A DNA stretch of 27,526 bases from a virus, in the IMG/VR virus record IMGVR_UViG_3300025853_000522, positions 1 to 27,526 of that record; one strand, 5' to 3'. The position numbers and the translations under genes were made by a program. The notes under the pieces were generated by a model that had not been told where the DNA came from, searched no databases, and saw only the letters and a program-made list of their open reading frames with translations. Of this stretch, positions 14,523 to 23,354 are shown piece after piece; the first letter of the stretch is position 1, and every line of letters begins with the position of its first letter.

Positions 14523-16028
14523 TTAATATCCGTTATTTGACGCATAAGAACTAGTTATTGAAAACAATTGTTTTTCACCGCCCGGGTTGGTTGTTTCATC
14601 TGTTGCCATAACTCCTGTAACAAAATATCCTTTTATTCCGGAAACGGCTTCTCCAAAAATTATTTCACCAGGCATTGGTGTGCTAGCATTTATTAAGTTA
14701 GATACGTAATTGTTTTCTTTTCTATTAAATCCTGCGTAATATTTTGGCAGAGCCGGACTTGTAGTCCCAAATGTAGCTTGATAATTAGCCCTTGCTACTG
14801 CAGCCCCGTTAGCAGGATTAAATACATATTCGCCTTCGTAATAGCTTAATATACCACTTGATTGATCAAAATACATTTCCAAAGCTGAATTAGAAGGATT
14901 TAAATTTTTACCAGTAGCATCTGATGAAAGAGATAATAACTTCCAACCGTTGCTACCTTCATAACCTATTGTTTTGAATGTTTTTGATCTAACTGGTTCC
15001 GCGTTTAATATAAATGTTACGTTAGCACCCCCGTTTACGCCATAGAAATTGCCTCTACTAGCTCTGGTGTCGTAATGTTTCCATAATTTTAAAACATTGC
15101 CTACTTTTTGTACAGAATAAAAATTAGCTCCCAAACTAAACATTACTTGAGGGGCATAAGAGTATCTACTTGTCCAACCTCGTACAGATTCGTCGAATGA
15201 CAATGTATTATACACTGGCGGTATTACCGTTGGTGCGCTGTATTGCTGTAAAGAAGCAACATACTGGTTATTATATATATCGTAAGCACCTAAAACAGAT
15301 CCTACACCAGCGGTTGTATTTAAGTTATTTAGATTATCTCTAAAGAAATCTTTCATATTAATAGCAGAGATCTCATCAATGCCAGATCTGCTTAATCGTA
15401 ATATTGCATTGTTTTCTTTATCTGCAAAATATTTATGATATCCATAAATAGCAAAGCTTTCTGGATTTTTACTTATACCATACTTACCAGCATAGGGTTG
15501 TATAACCCCTATAGTTAAATTGCTTGCAGTAACTGCTCCACCGCCTTCAGCTGCATATATAGCATCTTTGTCGACTAACGCTCTACTAACTTTTCTTTCT
15601 TGAAATATAACTAAATTAGTATCTTCGGCATATAGTTTTTGTATTGAACCATTAGCTGGATCAGCACTTTTTGTTATATCGTCAGCTGTAGAAAAAACAT
15701 TTGTATTGTTAATTCCTGTTCTTGAATTGAATATACCTGAGTATATTAATGTATTAAACCTTGTTACTGCATTTGGCTCATCTTCGACTAAATATGCTTT
15801 AGCTCCATAATCAGTAGACGTGTTATTGTAACCTCCTCTTATACGAGCCTCTTCTATAGCCCAATCGCTTGGCATACCTAATGCTCCAGACAAAGTAACT
15901 ACTGGGTAACCACCTGCTACATTGCTAGGTATACCATCTGAGCCATTCCACATTATGTTGTTGTCAGCTGTCGCAACCTTCTTTAAAACAAAAGAGTTAA
16001 AATACTTTACTTCGACTACTGCTCCCAT
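14523..16028 (-). CDS. Tail-hub/stabilisation-like protein, C-terminal half encoded separately (501 aa)
   Basis: Beta-rich structural protein. Segments such as FNTLIYSGIFNSRTGINNTN, ADPANGSIQKLYAEDTNLVI and GKYGISKNPESFA, followed by FADKENNAILRLSRSG, match what I recall as the C-terminal half of the long stabilisation (P22 gp10-like) tail proteins of crAss-like and Cellulophaga phages. Here that half is its own gene starting MGAVVEVKYFN, 34 bases after the stop of the 1438-aa protein and in another frame. Three consecutive TAA codons sit just upstream of the ATG in its own frame, so it must initiate independently. It likely assembles with the 1438-aa protein in the short tail. The remainder (about 240-501) is Asn/Ser/Gly-rich strands with no enzymatic motif. 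Confidence 0.7.
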   Translation of the reverse strand: MGAVVEVKYFNSFVLKKVATADNNIMWNGSDGIPSNVAGGYPVVTLSGALGMPSDWAIEEARIRGGYNNTSTDYGAKAYLVEDEPNAVTRFNTLIYSGIFNSRTGINNTNVFSTADDITKSADPANGSIQKLYAEDTNLVIFQERKVSRALVDKDAIYAAEGGGAVTASNLTIGVIQPYAGKYGISKNPESFAIYGYHKYFADKENNAILRLSRSGIDEISAINMKDFFRDNLNNLNTTAGVGSVLGAYDIYNNQYVASLQQYSAPTVIPPVYNTLSFDESVRGWTSRYSYAPQVMFSLGANFYSVQKVGNVLKLWKHYDTRASRGNFYGVNGGANVTFILNAEPVRSKTFKTIGYEGSNGWKLLSLSSDATGKNLNPSNSALEMYFDQSSGILSYYEGEYVFNPANGAAVARANYQATFGTTSPALPKYYAGFNRKENNYVSNLINASTPMPGEIIFGEAVSGIKGYFVTGVMATDETTNPGGEKQLFSITSSYASNNGY

Positions 16029-16062
16029 AGGTTATTATTACTTATTTTATTATACATTTCCA

Positions 16063-19000
16063 TTATACTATTTCAAAGCTATATCCTGTAAAACTTACAG
16101 CAGTTTCAGTTGGAGTTGAAAAGTTTGTATTACAATCTGTACAAGGGTGAGTTGGCCCTGTACCCGCGTATAAATCATATACAGCATTTTTATTAGTAGA
16201 AGTTAAACCGCCAGCTCTAAAGAAAGGTATAGTTTGATTGTTAGAGCAAGTTCCTCCGGTGCTAGTTACCGCATCTGTATTATTTATTGTAACTATATTA
16301 TTGCCCGCTGTTAAATTTCCTATACCAGTAGTTGGAAATAAATAATAACCATTTTGTCCAACTCCAGCACCTTCTATTCCAATTAACACAAAAGGGTAGC
16401 CAAGCTGAGACCCGTCAGTGTCATAGCATTCTAATTCTCCTGTAACAATACTTGTAGGCGTTACACTTAAATCTATTGTAGAAGTGTAGCTTTGCTGCTG
16501 CCCTGTGCCCCCTGCGTCTCTTGCAACTAAGATAAATGTGAATTTGCTAGCCGGCATGTTTGGATTTGGCAATATTTTTATAGCTCCTACTTTTGTATTA
16601 GTATTTGCGGGGTCATCATTTTGATCTAATTGGAAATAACCAGCGCCTAAAACATTTTGACTACCTGCTGGCGCGTTTAAATCTGTTAAAGTTGTAAGTG
16701 TATAATCAAAGTCATTGGTTCTTAAATTAACATTACCTGCGCCATTATGTGCTTTAACTTCAAAAACAGGAGATGAAACTTGTGTTCTATTAGCGCGAAT
16801 AGTTGTAGGCACTTCTGTTACAACATTTCCATTAACTTTGCGTTCTGTTGTTATAGGGGCTATGTTAATAGGCCCTAAGGGGGAACTTCCAATAGACACA
16901 GTATTTGTGGAAGCAACTCCGTCTATGTCCTTCGTTACAACTGTTAATTCAAAATTGAATAATCTTACTGCTTGATTTGTACTAAAAAATATATTATTCA
17001 CGTACTCAGCAGTTGGCTTTATTATAAAACTGCCGTTTGCATTATATGTTAATTCAAAATACGGAGTAACCGCTTGTACATTTACATTGTTTAAATTAAA
17101 AACATTACCAAGAGCTATGTTAAATACTCCAGCTGTTGGACCTGTCGCATTATATACAGGCAAATTAGATCCAAAAGCATCAACTAAATATACAGGTGCA
17201 GTAAATATATTATCAGTAGCCGTTATAGTTTCATCCCAGTCAGTTACAAATTGACCAACTCCACCCGCCGCATCACTGGAATTTAAAATTAAAGTGTTTA
17301 AATCACTTATTATACCTGTAGTCGTAGTTTCCCAAAATATATCTAGAAGACTATCCACAGGCTCTGTTTCATACACGGCTAAATATTGAATTCCAGGAGT
17401 AGCTAATTCACGAACACCGCTTGTTAGCGCTAATCCAGGAGCAAAATACAGCACATCATCTCGTGATAAAACTACTGCATTGTTTAAGCCTATTTTAGCA
17501 GGAGCGCTAGAGGTTGCTACATTAAATATTGCAACGTATGTACCCTCTGGAATACCTATACCTGTAACTATTGCGTTGGTAGCTATAGCCCCTGAAATAT
17601 TTTTTATAGGAATATTTCCGGTAGCTGGAGCTGGAGTAGTATCGGTCCAAGCAGGGTAATCGATAGGGGTTGTGGCTACAGTGTTTATTTGCGCTTCACC
17701 TGCGCTATAGTTTAATGTGGATATTTGACCTATTCTATTGTTAGTACTTACTCTAGCAATTAACGGATTTGAGTCTAATAAATAAAACTGCGGAAAATAA
17801 TTAGGGCTTGGCCTATCATTAGGGTTATAATCAAATAAATCTTGAAGAGTTGATATTGTAGAAACTGTATGAGATTGTCTGCCTGGATAATACTGATCAT
17901 TCATTAACGAAGGTTCCCCTAGGTTTGATGTACCTGATATAATGTTAGTATCCGCTAAATTTGTATTTTCAACTCTTCCAAATAATCTAACTGAACTTCT
18001 AAATTGTTTTTGATTTGGGCCTACTTCGTTTAAATCTCTAGGTACTTTATTTATATTATCATTTATTAAAACAGTATGCGATGTTTTATTTATTTCTAAA
18101 TCAACATCCTGCGGGTATGCAGCCATTATACCAGGTAAGTAAACATTGTAGTATTCTTGCTCTGTTTGTTTTACAACAATTTTATAAGAATACCAGCCAA
18201 GAGGGTTATAATTACTTCCTCCTGCGACTCCGTTGTATATACCAGGAGTTCCTAAGCCTACATTTCTAGACGAAGATATTACAGAATTAAATAATACTTT
18301 TAATGAATTGCCAGGAAAAGGATTTTGCTGAATATTATTATCTATGTAAGGAGAATATATTGTGTCCCCTTGAAAAGCATTGCTTTCTGCTGTTACTAAA
18401 TTTTCATTATTTGAAAGAATAACTGAAGAAGTTCTACCATATCTATCTGATAATACTATACCTACCTGATATGTTCTGTTTTGTTTTACAGTTGCATTAG
18501 GATATTCTACTATTGAAACCGTATCTTTATCATCACTAAATGCAGTTATAGTTAAAACAGTATTAGCGGAGGCTGTTGTTATGGCTTTATTTAATGTTAT
18601 ATTACTAAAGTTTGGTTCCGTTCCAGTTACAGCAATAATTTGTGTATCCGCGTCTGCTCCACTGCCTGAAACAAAACTACCTATTTCAATGTTACCAACT
18701 CCTCCATTAGTATCTATTACAGTGTTTTGATTATAAGTGTTAGCGGTGGTTACCCGAATTGTTCCACCTTGTAAATTAAACGAACTTTTTTGGCTAACAC
18801 CCACATTATAATCTAAAGAAGCAGGCGGGGTATGTTTATTTTGAAAATTACCATATACAACTCTGTTGCTGGCTATTTCTTGAGCAAAAGCACGAACGGG
18901 TACTTTGTCAAAAACTCTAGTGATTGCATCACTTGGTAATGTTTTTATAGGTTTTTTAGATATGTAATTATATGCAAAAGTGTTTGGATCAACGGAAGGA

Positions 19001-20379
19001 TTTTCTGTTAATTTAGCTATTGGTATTGTATCTATAACTTTTACGGCTAAACCATCAGACTCTTTATAAAGTATTTCTAATTCTTGTATTTTTAAAGCAT
19101 CACTTATAGTTGATTTAGAAAAAGGTAATGGTATTCTTAATCCTATATCATCAACTTTGTTTTCCATAAAAGAAACTATAGTACTTCTGTACGCTGCTGT
19201 TTGATCATCATCTAATTCTAGCTTAAGTGTTTCGGTATCTTTATTGTAAGTAAAATAGCCGTCTTGCTTAGGTATAAATGCAGGTTGGGTAAATGGGGCC
19301 ATTATAGAATATTCATTGTCGTCAAATCTATATCTATAACTAAATCTAACAAATTTATCTTCTAAGTAAGCTGGATCTCCTGCAAAATTCGGATTATAAT
19401 AAAGGTTTGGATTTAAAATTATTTCAGCGTTATCTTCAATTTTAAAAGGAAAATTAGTTATGCCAGAAAGAGTAAGGTTCCATTGAGGTGGTGGTGTAGG
19501 ATTTCCTGGGGGATTTGCAGTATAAGAAACACCAGTAACTGTAGCATTTGGTATAATTCTTATAGTTCCATCATCTTGAACAACTCCAATTGTAGCTGCG
19601 CCATAAACTGTGCCGCTTATTGAATCAAGCGCAGGGTTAGTCCCGTCAGCCGCTATTTGACCAGATACAGAATCAATTTTAAGTGGGACAACTGTTGCGC
19701 CATTAGCATAAACCTGAGTTGAAAAACCAGCGCCTCCACTTGGAAGAAACTTACTAGTAGCATCTTTCATTGTAGTTTCATACTTTCCAGCACCACCTAA
19801 AGCGCTTGGTTGCCACAATTCTATAGCTTGGTAAGGGTTGTATTTTGCTACACTTATTTGATCTTCTGTAGTGTAGTAAGCGGCATTGTCTTCTGCAAAG
19901 CCTATATTTATTTTTCTGGGTTGATTATAATTGTCCGTCCAAAATAAAAAATCCTCTAATATATTCGATGCGTATATCCTATGGTCTGTTGAAAAATTTA
20001 AAAATGCTCCTTGCACTAATATTTTTGTAGCATTTGCACCACCACTTGAATTGTTTGTATCAAATTGTATTATATAATTTTTAGCTAATTTTTCATATGC
20101 AAGAGACTGAAAATTGTTAGTTAAAAATAAATAAACGTAGCCGTTAGATTCATCAACTTGTTGACCTATACATTCTAAACCTGCAACTAATCCAGACGAA
20201 GGGGCTATATCAAGTACCGCAAAATTTCCTAATACATTTTCTAAAGACCCTACTGAATCTCCTTCAGATTTATTTACTTGTATATTTACAGCATCTCTAT
20301 ACTCACCCTGAGGCATTAGCCTAGCGTCTAAATCTTTATTTAATTTGCTTTTTATAAAGGTATTTCTTGCTTGTGCCAT
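16063..20379 (-). CDS. Large tail-hub/stabilisation (P22 gp10-like) protein with cadherin-like C-terminal domain (1438 aa)
   Basis: Probable main protein of the short tail hub below the neck. The N-terminus (FIKSKLNKDLDARLMPQGEY, then RDAVNIQV, then SEGDSVGSLENVLGN) is a signature I recall for stabilisation proteins in crAss-like and related Bacteroidetes phages. Repeated W/Y-containing strands (FLFWTDNYNQPRKINIG, IELWQP, YSYKIVVKQTEQEYYNVYLPG) suggest beta-propeller-like blades over the first two thirds. Around residues 1200-1310 lies a cadherin/Ig-like beta sandwich (VFEVKAHNG ... FTFILVARDAGG), which may bind surface sugars or proteins. The C-terminal ~120 residues contain several cysteines (GTCSNN, HPCTDCNTNF), possibly disulphide- or metal-stabilised. 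The expected continuation is in the separate 501-aa gene downstream. Confidence 0.75.
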   Translation of the reverse strand: MAQARNTFIKSKLNKDLDARLMPQGEYRDAVNIQVNKSEGDSVGSLENVLGNFAVLDIAPSSGLVAGLECIGQQVDESNGYVYLFLTNNFQSLAYEKLAKNYIIQFDTNNSSGGANATKILVQGAFLNFSTDHRIYASNILEDFLFWTDNYNQPRKINIGFAEDNAAYYTTEDQISVAKYNPYQAIELWQPSALGGAGKYETTMKDATSKFLPSGGAGFSTQVYANGATVVPLKIDSVSGQIAADGTNPALDSISGTVYGAATIGVVQDDGTIRIIPNATVTGVSYTANPPGNPTPPPQWNLTLSGITNFPFKIEDNAEIILNPNLYYNPNFAGDPAYLEDKFVRFSYRYRFDDNEYSIMAPFTQPAFIPKQDGYFTYNKDTETLKLELDDDQTAAYRSTIVSFMENKVDDIGLRIPLPFSKSTISDALKIQELEILYKESDGLAVKVIDTIPIAKLTENPSVDPNTFAYNYISKKPIKTLPSDAITRVFDKVPVRAFAQEIASNRVVYGNFQNKHTPPASLDYNVGVSQKSSFNLQGGTIRVTTANTYNQNTVIDTNGGVGNIEIGSFVSGSGADADTQIIAVTGTEPNFSNITLNKAITTASANTVLTITAFSDDKDTVSIVEYPNATVKQNRTYQVGIVLSDRYGRTSSVILSNNENLVTAESNAFQGDTIYSPYIDNNIQQNPFPGNSLKVLFNSVISSSRNVGLGTPGIYNGVAGGSNYNPLGWYSYKIVVKQTEQEYYNVYLPGIMAAYPQDVDLEINKTSHTVLINDNINKVPRDLNEVGPNQKQFRSSVRLFGRVENTNLADTNIISGTSNLGEPSLMNDQYYPGRQSHTVSTISTLQDLFDYNPNDRPSPNYFPQFYLLDSNPLIARVSTNNRIGQISTLNYSAGEAQINTVATTPIDYPAWTDTTPAPATGNIPIKNISGAIATNAIVTGIGIPEGTYVAIFNVATSSAPAKIGLNNAVVLSRDDVLYFAPGLALTSGVRELATPGIQYLAVYETEPVDSLLDIFWETTTTGIISDLNTLILNSSDAAGGVGQFVTDWDETITATDNIFTAPVYLVDAFGSNLPVYNATGPTAGVFNIALGNVFNLNNVNVQAVTPYFELTYNANGSFIIKPTAEYVNNIFFSTNQAVRLFNFELTVVTKDIDGVASTNTVSIGSSPLGPINIAPITTERKVNGNVVTEVPTTIRANRTQVSSPVFEVKAHNGAGNVNLRTNDFDYTLTTLTDLNAPAGSQNVLGAGYFQLDQNDDPANTNTKVGAIKILPNPNMPASKFTFILVARDAGGTGQQQSYTSTIDLSVTPTSIVTGELECYDTDGSQLGYPFVLIGIEGAGVGQNGYYLFPTTGIGNLTAGNNIVTINNTDAVTSTGGTCSNNQTIPFFRAGGLTSTNKNAVYDLYAGTGPTHPCTDCNTNFSTPTETAVSFTGYSFEIV

Positions 20380-20385
20380 TAAATT

Positions 20386-21609
20386 TTAGTGTTTAATCCA
20401 TTTCGATTTACCTCTCATAACTTGAACTATTTCGTCAAGCTTAATGTTTGATAATCTTATTTTTGCATTTCTAAGCTTTGCTCTTCTATCTTTTTGAAGA
20501 CGTGCAACTAAGTACTCTTGCTGTCCTGCTCTTGTAGATATCATAGAATACAATATAGACGCGTATAATGCATCTTCTGCTAGCTTAGGTACTTTAGTAT
20601 CTGAATCATAAGCCAAGCCGTCTGATATGTATTCTAATACAATTAGCTTTCCAGCTAAATTGCTTGAAAAGGACATTTTACCGTCACGTTCGTCCATATT
20701 AAACCAACCATTTGCTTGAGCATTCTGCGGATCTAATCCGTATTGTCTTCCCCAATTCCAGCTTCCTTCAAATCCATAAGCATTTTGAAAATCAATAACC
20801 TCATCTATACTATTACCTTGTTGGCCATCAATTAAAGTATCATTTGCTTTTTTCCATCTTTCCTCTGTAATAGAAGTTCCTTCTATATTTTCTCCAAAAT
20901 TGTCTTGTGTTGGTACGCCTGCTTGATCCTGTACAGGTGTTCCAAAAGGAGCTATAGTTAAGTTGTTTGCAGGATATATAATTCTTTTTACACCTAGCTG
21001 ATCTATCCAAGATACCCTTACGTAGTTAACATAGTCTTGAGGCAATATAACGCTTAAGCTTGCTGGTATATTTAGCTCCTGAGAATGGATACTTTTTAAG
21101 GTATCGTAGCTAAATTCTTGCAAACTTCTTTTTGCAAAAAACAATACATCTGATTTTTTAGCAGTTTGTATTAATTTACCATCACCCACATAGCCAACCA
21201 TAAAGTTGTCTATAGCATCTGTTAACTTTATATATTCATAGCTTCCGTAATTATCCTCTACGGTATCTCCATAAGCCTTTTCAGCTTCTGTTTGACCATA
21301 CTTGCCTCCTGTTAAAACTTTTAATTGCACAACAACAAAGGTTCCTGTAGCTAAAGTAGCTGTAATATCTATAACATTATTTACAACAGTGTAAGCTAAT
21401 AAATACTCTGTATAAGTCCCAGGCAAACCATTTGCGCTGGTATATACTTTAAAGTTATTTAGAGCATAATCTGCATTAGCGGGGTTCCAATTACCGAATA
21501 CTAAATCTGTATCAAATGTAGTTGGGTATACTTGAGAGTTGCTTCCTGTAGATAAAAAGCCTTGAGCTCCTTGGTAGTATTGTTGATTAGTTTCAGTTAT
21601 TAAACCCAT
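20386..21609 (-). CDS. Neck/ring (tail accessory, P22 gp4-like) protein (407 aa)
   Basis: Likely a ring protein joining portal to tail. The N-terminal part (about 1-110) is beta-rich and variable. A central block (SDVLFFAKRSLQEFSYDTLK ... LPQDYVNYVRVSWIDQLGVK, about 155-205) and a basic helical C-terminus (RRAKLRNAKIRLSNIKLDEI, then VQVMRGKSKWIKH) are the parts I recall as conserved in crAss-like and Cellulophaga phages, where the gene is often annotated as a P22 tail accessory factor or tail-tubular protein. The position between the 258-aa protein and the hub gene agrees. There are no catalytic motifs. The start lies 6 bases after the upstream stop and has no Shine-Dalgarno. Confidence 0.7.
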   Translation of the reverse strand: MGLITETNQQYYQGAQGFLSTGSNSQVYPTTFDTDLVFGNWNPANADYALNNFKVYTSANGLPGTYTEYLLAYTVVNNVIDITATLATGTFVVVQLKVLTGGKYGQTEAEKAYGDTVEDNYGSYEYIKLTDAIDNFMVGYVGDGKLIQTAKKSDVLFFAKRSLQEFSYDTLKSIHSQELNIPASLSVILPQDYVNYVRVSWIDQLGVKRIIYPANNLTIAPFGTPVQDQAGVPTQDNFGENIEGTSITEERWKKANDTLIDGQQGNSIDEVIDFQNAYGFEGSWNWGRQYGLDPQNAQANGWFNMDERDGKMSFSSNLAGKLIVLEYISDGLAYDSDTKVPKLAEDALYASILYSMISTRAGQQEYLVARLQKDRRAKLRNAKIRLSNIKLDEIVQVMRGKSKWIKH

Positions 21610-21615
21610 TTGTTA

Positions 21616-22392
21616 TTATGATTTTTCGTTAATTGACGCTTGTTGTGCTTCTTGAGAAGCTACCTGTATTATAGTAGGATCGTTTATTATAACTCCTGCG
21701 TATTTTAATATGCCAATTATTAAGTTATTTTTTTCAGATATATCTAATTCAAAGTCTACAGACGGACCAGAAGCGCTAGCATCATACAGGTATTGTCCTT
21801 GTGTACCAATATTGAATCCCCAATTAGGAACAGTTGGTGCGAAAAGACAATTTATATTTAATGTCATATTTGTAACAAAAGGAGTTACTTTGACAAGAAG
21901 TTGTTGCACTATAGATGGAGCAACCAATGTAGTTGTTTGAGTTGTTACCGCCAATGGATATTGAACGGTTGGAATAGTTAATTTAGATCTTGTAATTTTA
22001 TTAAAATCTGATTGACTAACTAATTCAGTTACAGAATTGTAAGTAGGATTTCCGGGATATGTTGATACTATATTTCCTATTTTATATATAACACCAGCCC
22101 CTGAATATATAAAACCAAGGTTTGTTGTGTTATAAGTAAAAGCAGCATTTCTTTCAAACGGAAAAAGTTTATAAGCGGTGTCTTTAAACATGTTAAAAAA
22201 CTCCGTATCGTTTTGAGTATTTTTTTGATTTTGACGGTTTAATTGATTGCCGTCTGGAAAATAAGATTCGAATATCTCTGTTTGCACTTGTGCTGCTAAA
22301 CTATTAAATTCAGCCGGAGGTATATAACCTCTTTGTTCTTTGTTTAGAATGTACAAGACTGTTTGATATACTGTGTTTATACTTACTGCCAT
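21616..22392 (-). CDS. Head-tail connector/ring candidate (258 aa)
   Basis: Probably an adaptor protein under the portal. The N-terminus (INTVYQTVLYILNKEQRGYI, then PPAEFNSLAAQVQTEIFESY, then FPDGNQLNRQ) is a helical block I recall from structural proteins of Bacteroidetes and marine phages directly upstream of the gp4-like gene. The middle is beta-rich (GFIYSGAGVIYKIGNIVSTY). The C-terminus is helical (SEKNNLIIGILKYAGVII) and ends with a Gln/Ala-rich tail. Helical adaptor plus beta domain suits a neck ring, but I infer this from order and remembered motifs. It is the first gene after the hairpin at 22411-22433, with an A-rich leader and no Shine-Dalgarno. Confidence 0.6.
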   Translation of the reverse strand: MAVSINTVYQTVLYILNKEQRGYIPPAEFNSLAAQVQTEIFESYFPDGNQLNRQNQKNTQNDTEFFNMFKDTAYKLFPFERNAAFTYNTTNLGFIYSGAGVIYKIGNIVSTYPGNPTYNSVTELVSQSDFNKITRSKLTIPTVQYPLAVTTQTTTLVAPSIVQQLLVKVTPFVTNMTLNINCLFAPTVPNWGFNIGTQGQYLYDASASGPSVDFELDISEKNNLIIGILKYAGVIINDPTIIQVASQEAQQASINEKS

Positions 22393-22410
22393 TTGTTTAT
22401 TTTTATATAC

Positions 22411-22433
22411 TAAAAAGGCGGCCGAAACCGCCT
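22411..22433 (-). terminator. Intrinsic terminator/attenuator after the 271-aa gene
   Basis: On the minus strand AGGCGG and CCGCCT form a six-pair GC-rich stem around a TTTCGG loop (stem bases 22416-22421 and 22428-22433), followed by TTTTTA. It lies between the 271-aa and 258-aa genes inside the late operon, so partial termination would reduce neck and tail expression relative to the head genes. Confidence 0.8.
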
Positions 22434-22453
22434 ATATATAGTATCACTTGTTT

Positions 22454-23269
22454 TTATAGTTTTTTATCTATAGATTTATAGATTTCAACGCCTTCATCTG
22501 TTTTTAAGAAAGCCGCGAACGCTGAGTAAGGGTTTTCGTCAAAAGGAACGTTCATTAGTTTTCTGCCAGTTGACACCCAAGTAAATGTTCTTTGATCTTG
22601 TGATAAGCTTATAATGCCATTTTCTTGTGCTCTAATAGCAAAGTTTCTAAGCTGTACATTTTCATCATTAGCTAAGTTAATAAACAAAGCTGGATTATTT
22701 CTAGCAAATAATAATAGATCTCTTCTTAACTCTTTTGAACTCATTGCGTTTACTTTAGAACCTAATTCAACTCTAAGTATTGCTTCTGCTTGATCTACAT
22801 CCATAGATCTAGCTGCGTTTAATGCGTCAATTTGTAGATCTAAAATATCTAATTGATCCACTGCTTCTTTAATTGCGCTAAACTCTTCGTATATTCTTCC
22901 TTTTAATGGGTGATATAACGATAATAGCTTTTGCAAATTTTGTTTTTCTTTTGGGACTATCAAATCACCGTCTTTAAATATAATGTGGCCTAATGTTGCT
23001 TCGCCTTTTTGCTCATCTATAAGTGGGGAGTCCTGATTTGTAGCATATCTAATCTCTCTTTGTCTGCCCGTTGATTCATCAAAATATAGTAAAGAATGTT
23101 TTTTTGTATGTCTGCTTGGTATTGTTAATGTTAGGGGATTTTTATTACTTCTTAAGTAATAAACCCTATCTTTTATTTCCCAACTTGGTTTAGTTGTTTT
23201 TGGAGCGGATTTTACCGCTGCTTCTTGAGGTGCAACCTCAACTTGCTTTGCTTTAGCTTGTTTAGCCAT
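22454..23269 (-). CDS. Conserved head-associated protein of unknown function (271 aa)
   Basis: Function unknown; head-linked by position directly after the major capsid gene and by its own flanking hairpins. A basic/Ala-rich disordered start (about 1-28) is followed by a beta-rich domain: DRVYYLRSNKNPLTLTIPSR, then HSLLYFDESTGRQREIRYAT, and HIIFKDGDLIVPKEKQNLQK (about 30-120). A long helical part follows (about 125-200) with many Leu and Asp/Glu residues. The C-terminal part (about 205-271) contains RTFTWVSTGRKLM, DENPYSAFAAFLKTDEG and a final IYKSIDKKL. I recall similar proteins next to capsid genes in marine Bacteroidetes phages without an assigned role; decoration, minor capsid or head-completion protein are all possible. 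Its leader is nearly identical to that of the scaffold-like gene. Confidence 0.7.
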   Translation of the reverse strand: MAKQAKAKQVEVAPQEAAVKSAPKTTKPSWEIKDRVYYLRSNKNPLTLTIPSRHTKKHSLLYFDESTGRQREIRYATNQDSPLIDEQKGEATLGHIIFKDGDLIVPKEKQNLQKLLSLYHPLKGRIYEEFSAIKEAVDQLDILDLQIDALNAARSMDVDQAEAILRVELGSKVNAMSSKELRRDLLLFARNNPALFINLANDENVQLRNFAIRAQENGIISLSQDQRTFTWVSTGRKLMNVPFDENPYSAFAAFLKTDEGVEIYKSIDKKL

Positions 23270-23291
23270 AATATAATAAAATTAAATAGTT
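23270..23291 (-). promoter_or_regulatory. Repeated A/T leader motif abutting a start codon (copy 1)
   Basis: The 22 bases directly before the ATG of the 271-aa gene differ by one base from the 22 before the ATG of the scaffold-like gene (26015-26036). The shared core is AACTATTTAATT followed by TATTATATT. There is no Shine-Dalgarno. It lies just downstream of the capsid-gene hairpin, which would suit a promoter re-starting transcription, but it could equally be an unstructured translation-initiation leader. Confidence 0.5.
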
Positions 23292-23304
23292 ATAAGAGTA
23301 ATAA

Positions 23305-23331
23305 TTACCCCCGTTAGTTCAACGAGGGTAA
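23305..23331 (-). terminator. Hairpin after the major capsid gene
   Basis: TTACCC (23305-23310) pairs with GGGTAA (23326-23331), and CGTT (23312-23315) with AACG (23321-23324). There is one C-A mismatch and an AGTTC loop. The minus-strand 3' side is followed by a T/A-rich tract with no pure T-run, so it may be a weak terminator or an mRNA-stabilising hairpin protecting the capsid message. Confidence 0.65.
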
Positions 23332-23354
23332 GAATTACATTAATGTTGAATCAA

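Noticed and set aside
16029-16065. Programmed frameshift or sequencing error joining the 1438-aa and 501-aa genes
   Set aside because: Three consecutive TAA codons precede the second ATG in its own frame and a further TAA follows the first stop in the other frame, so a single slip cannot fuse them.
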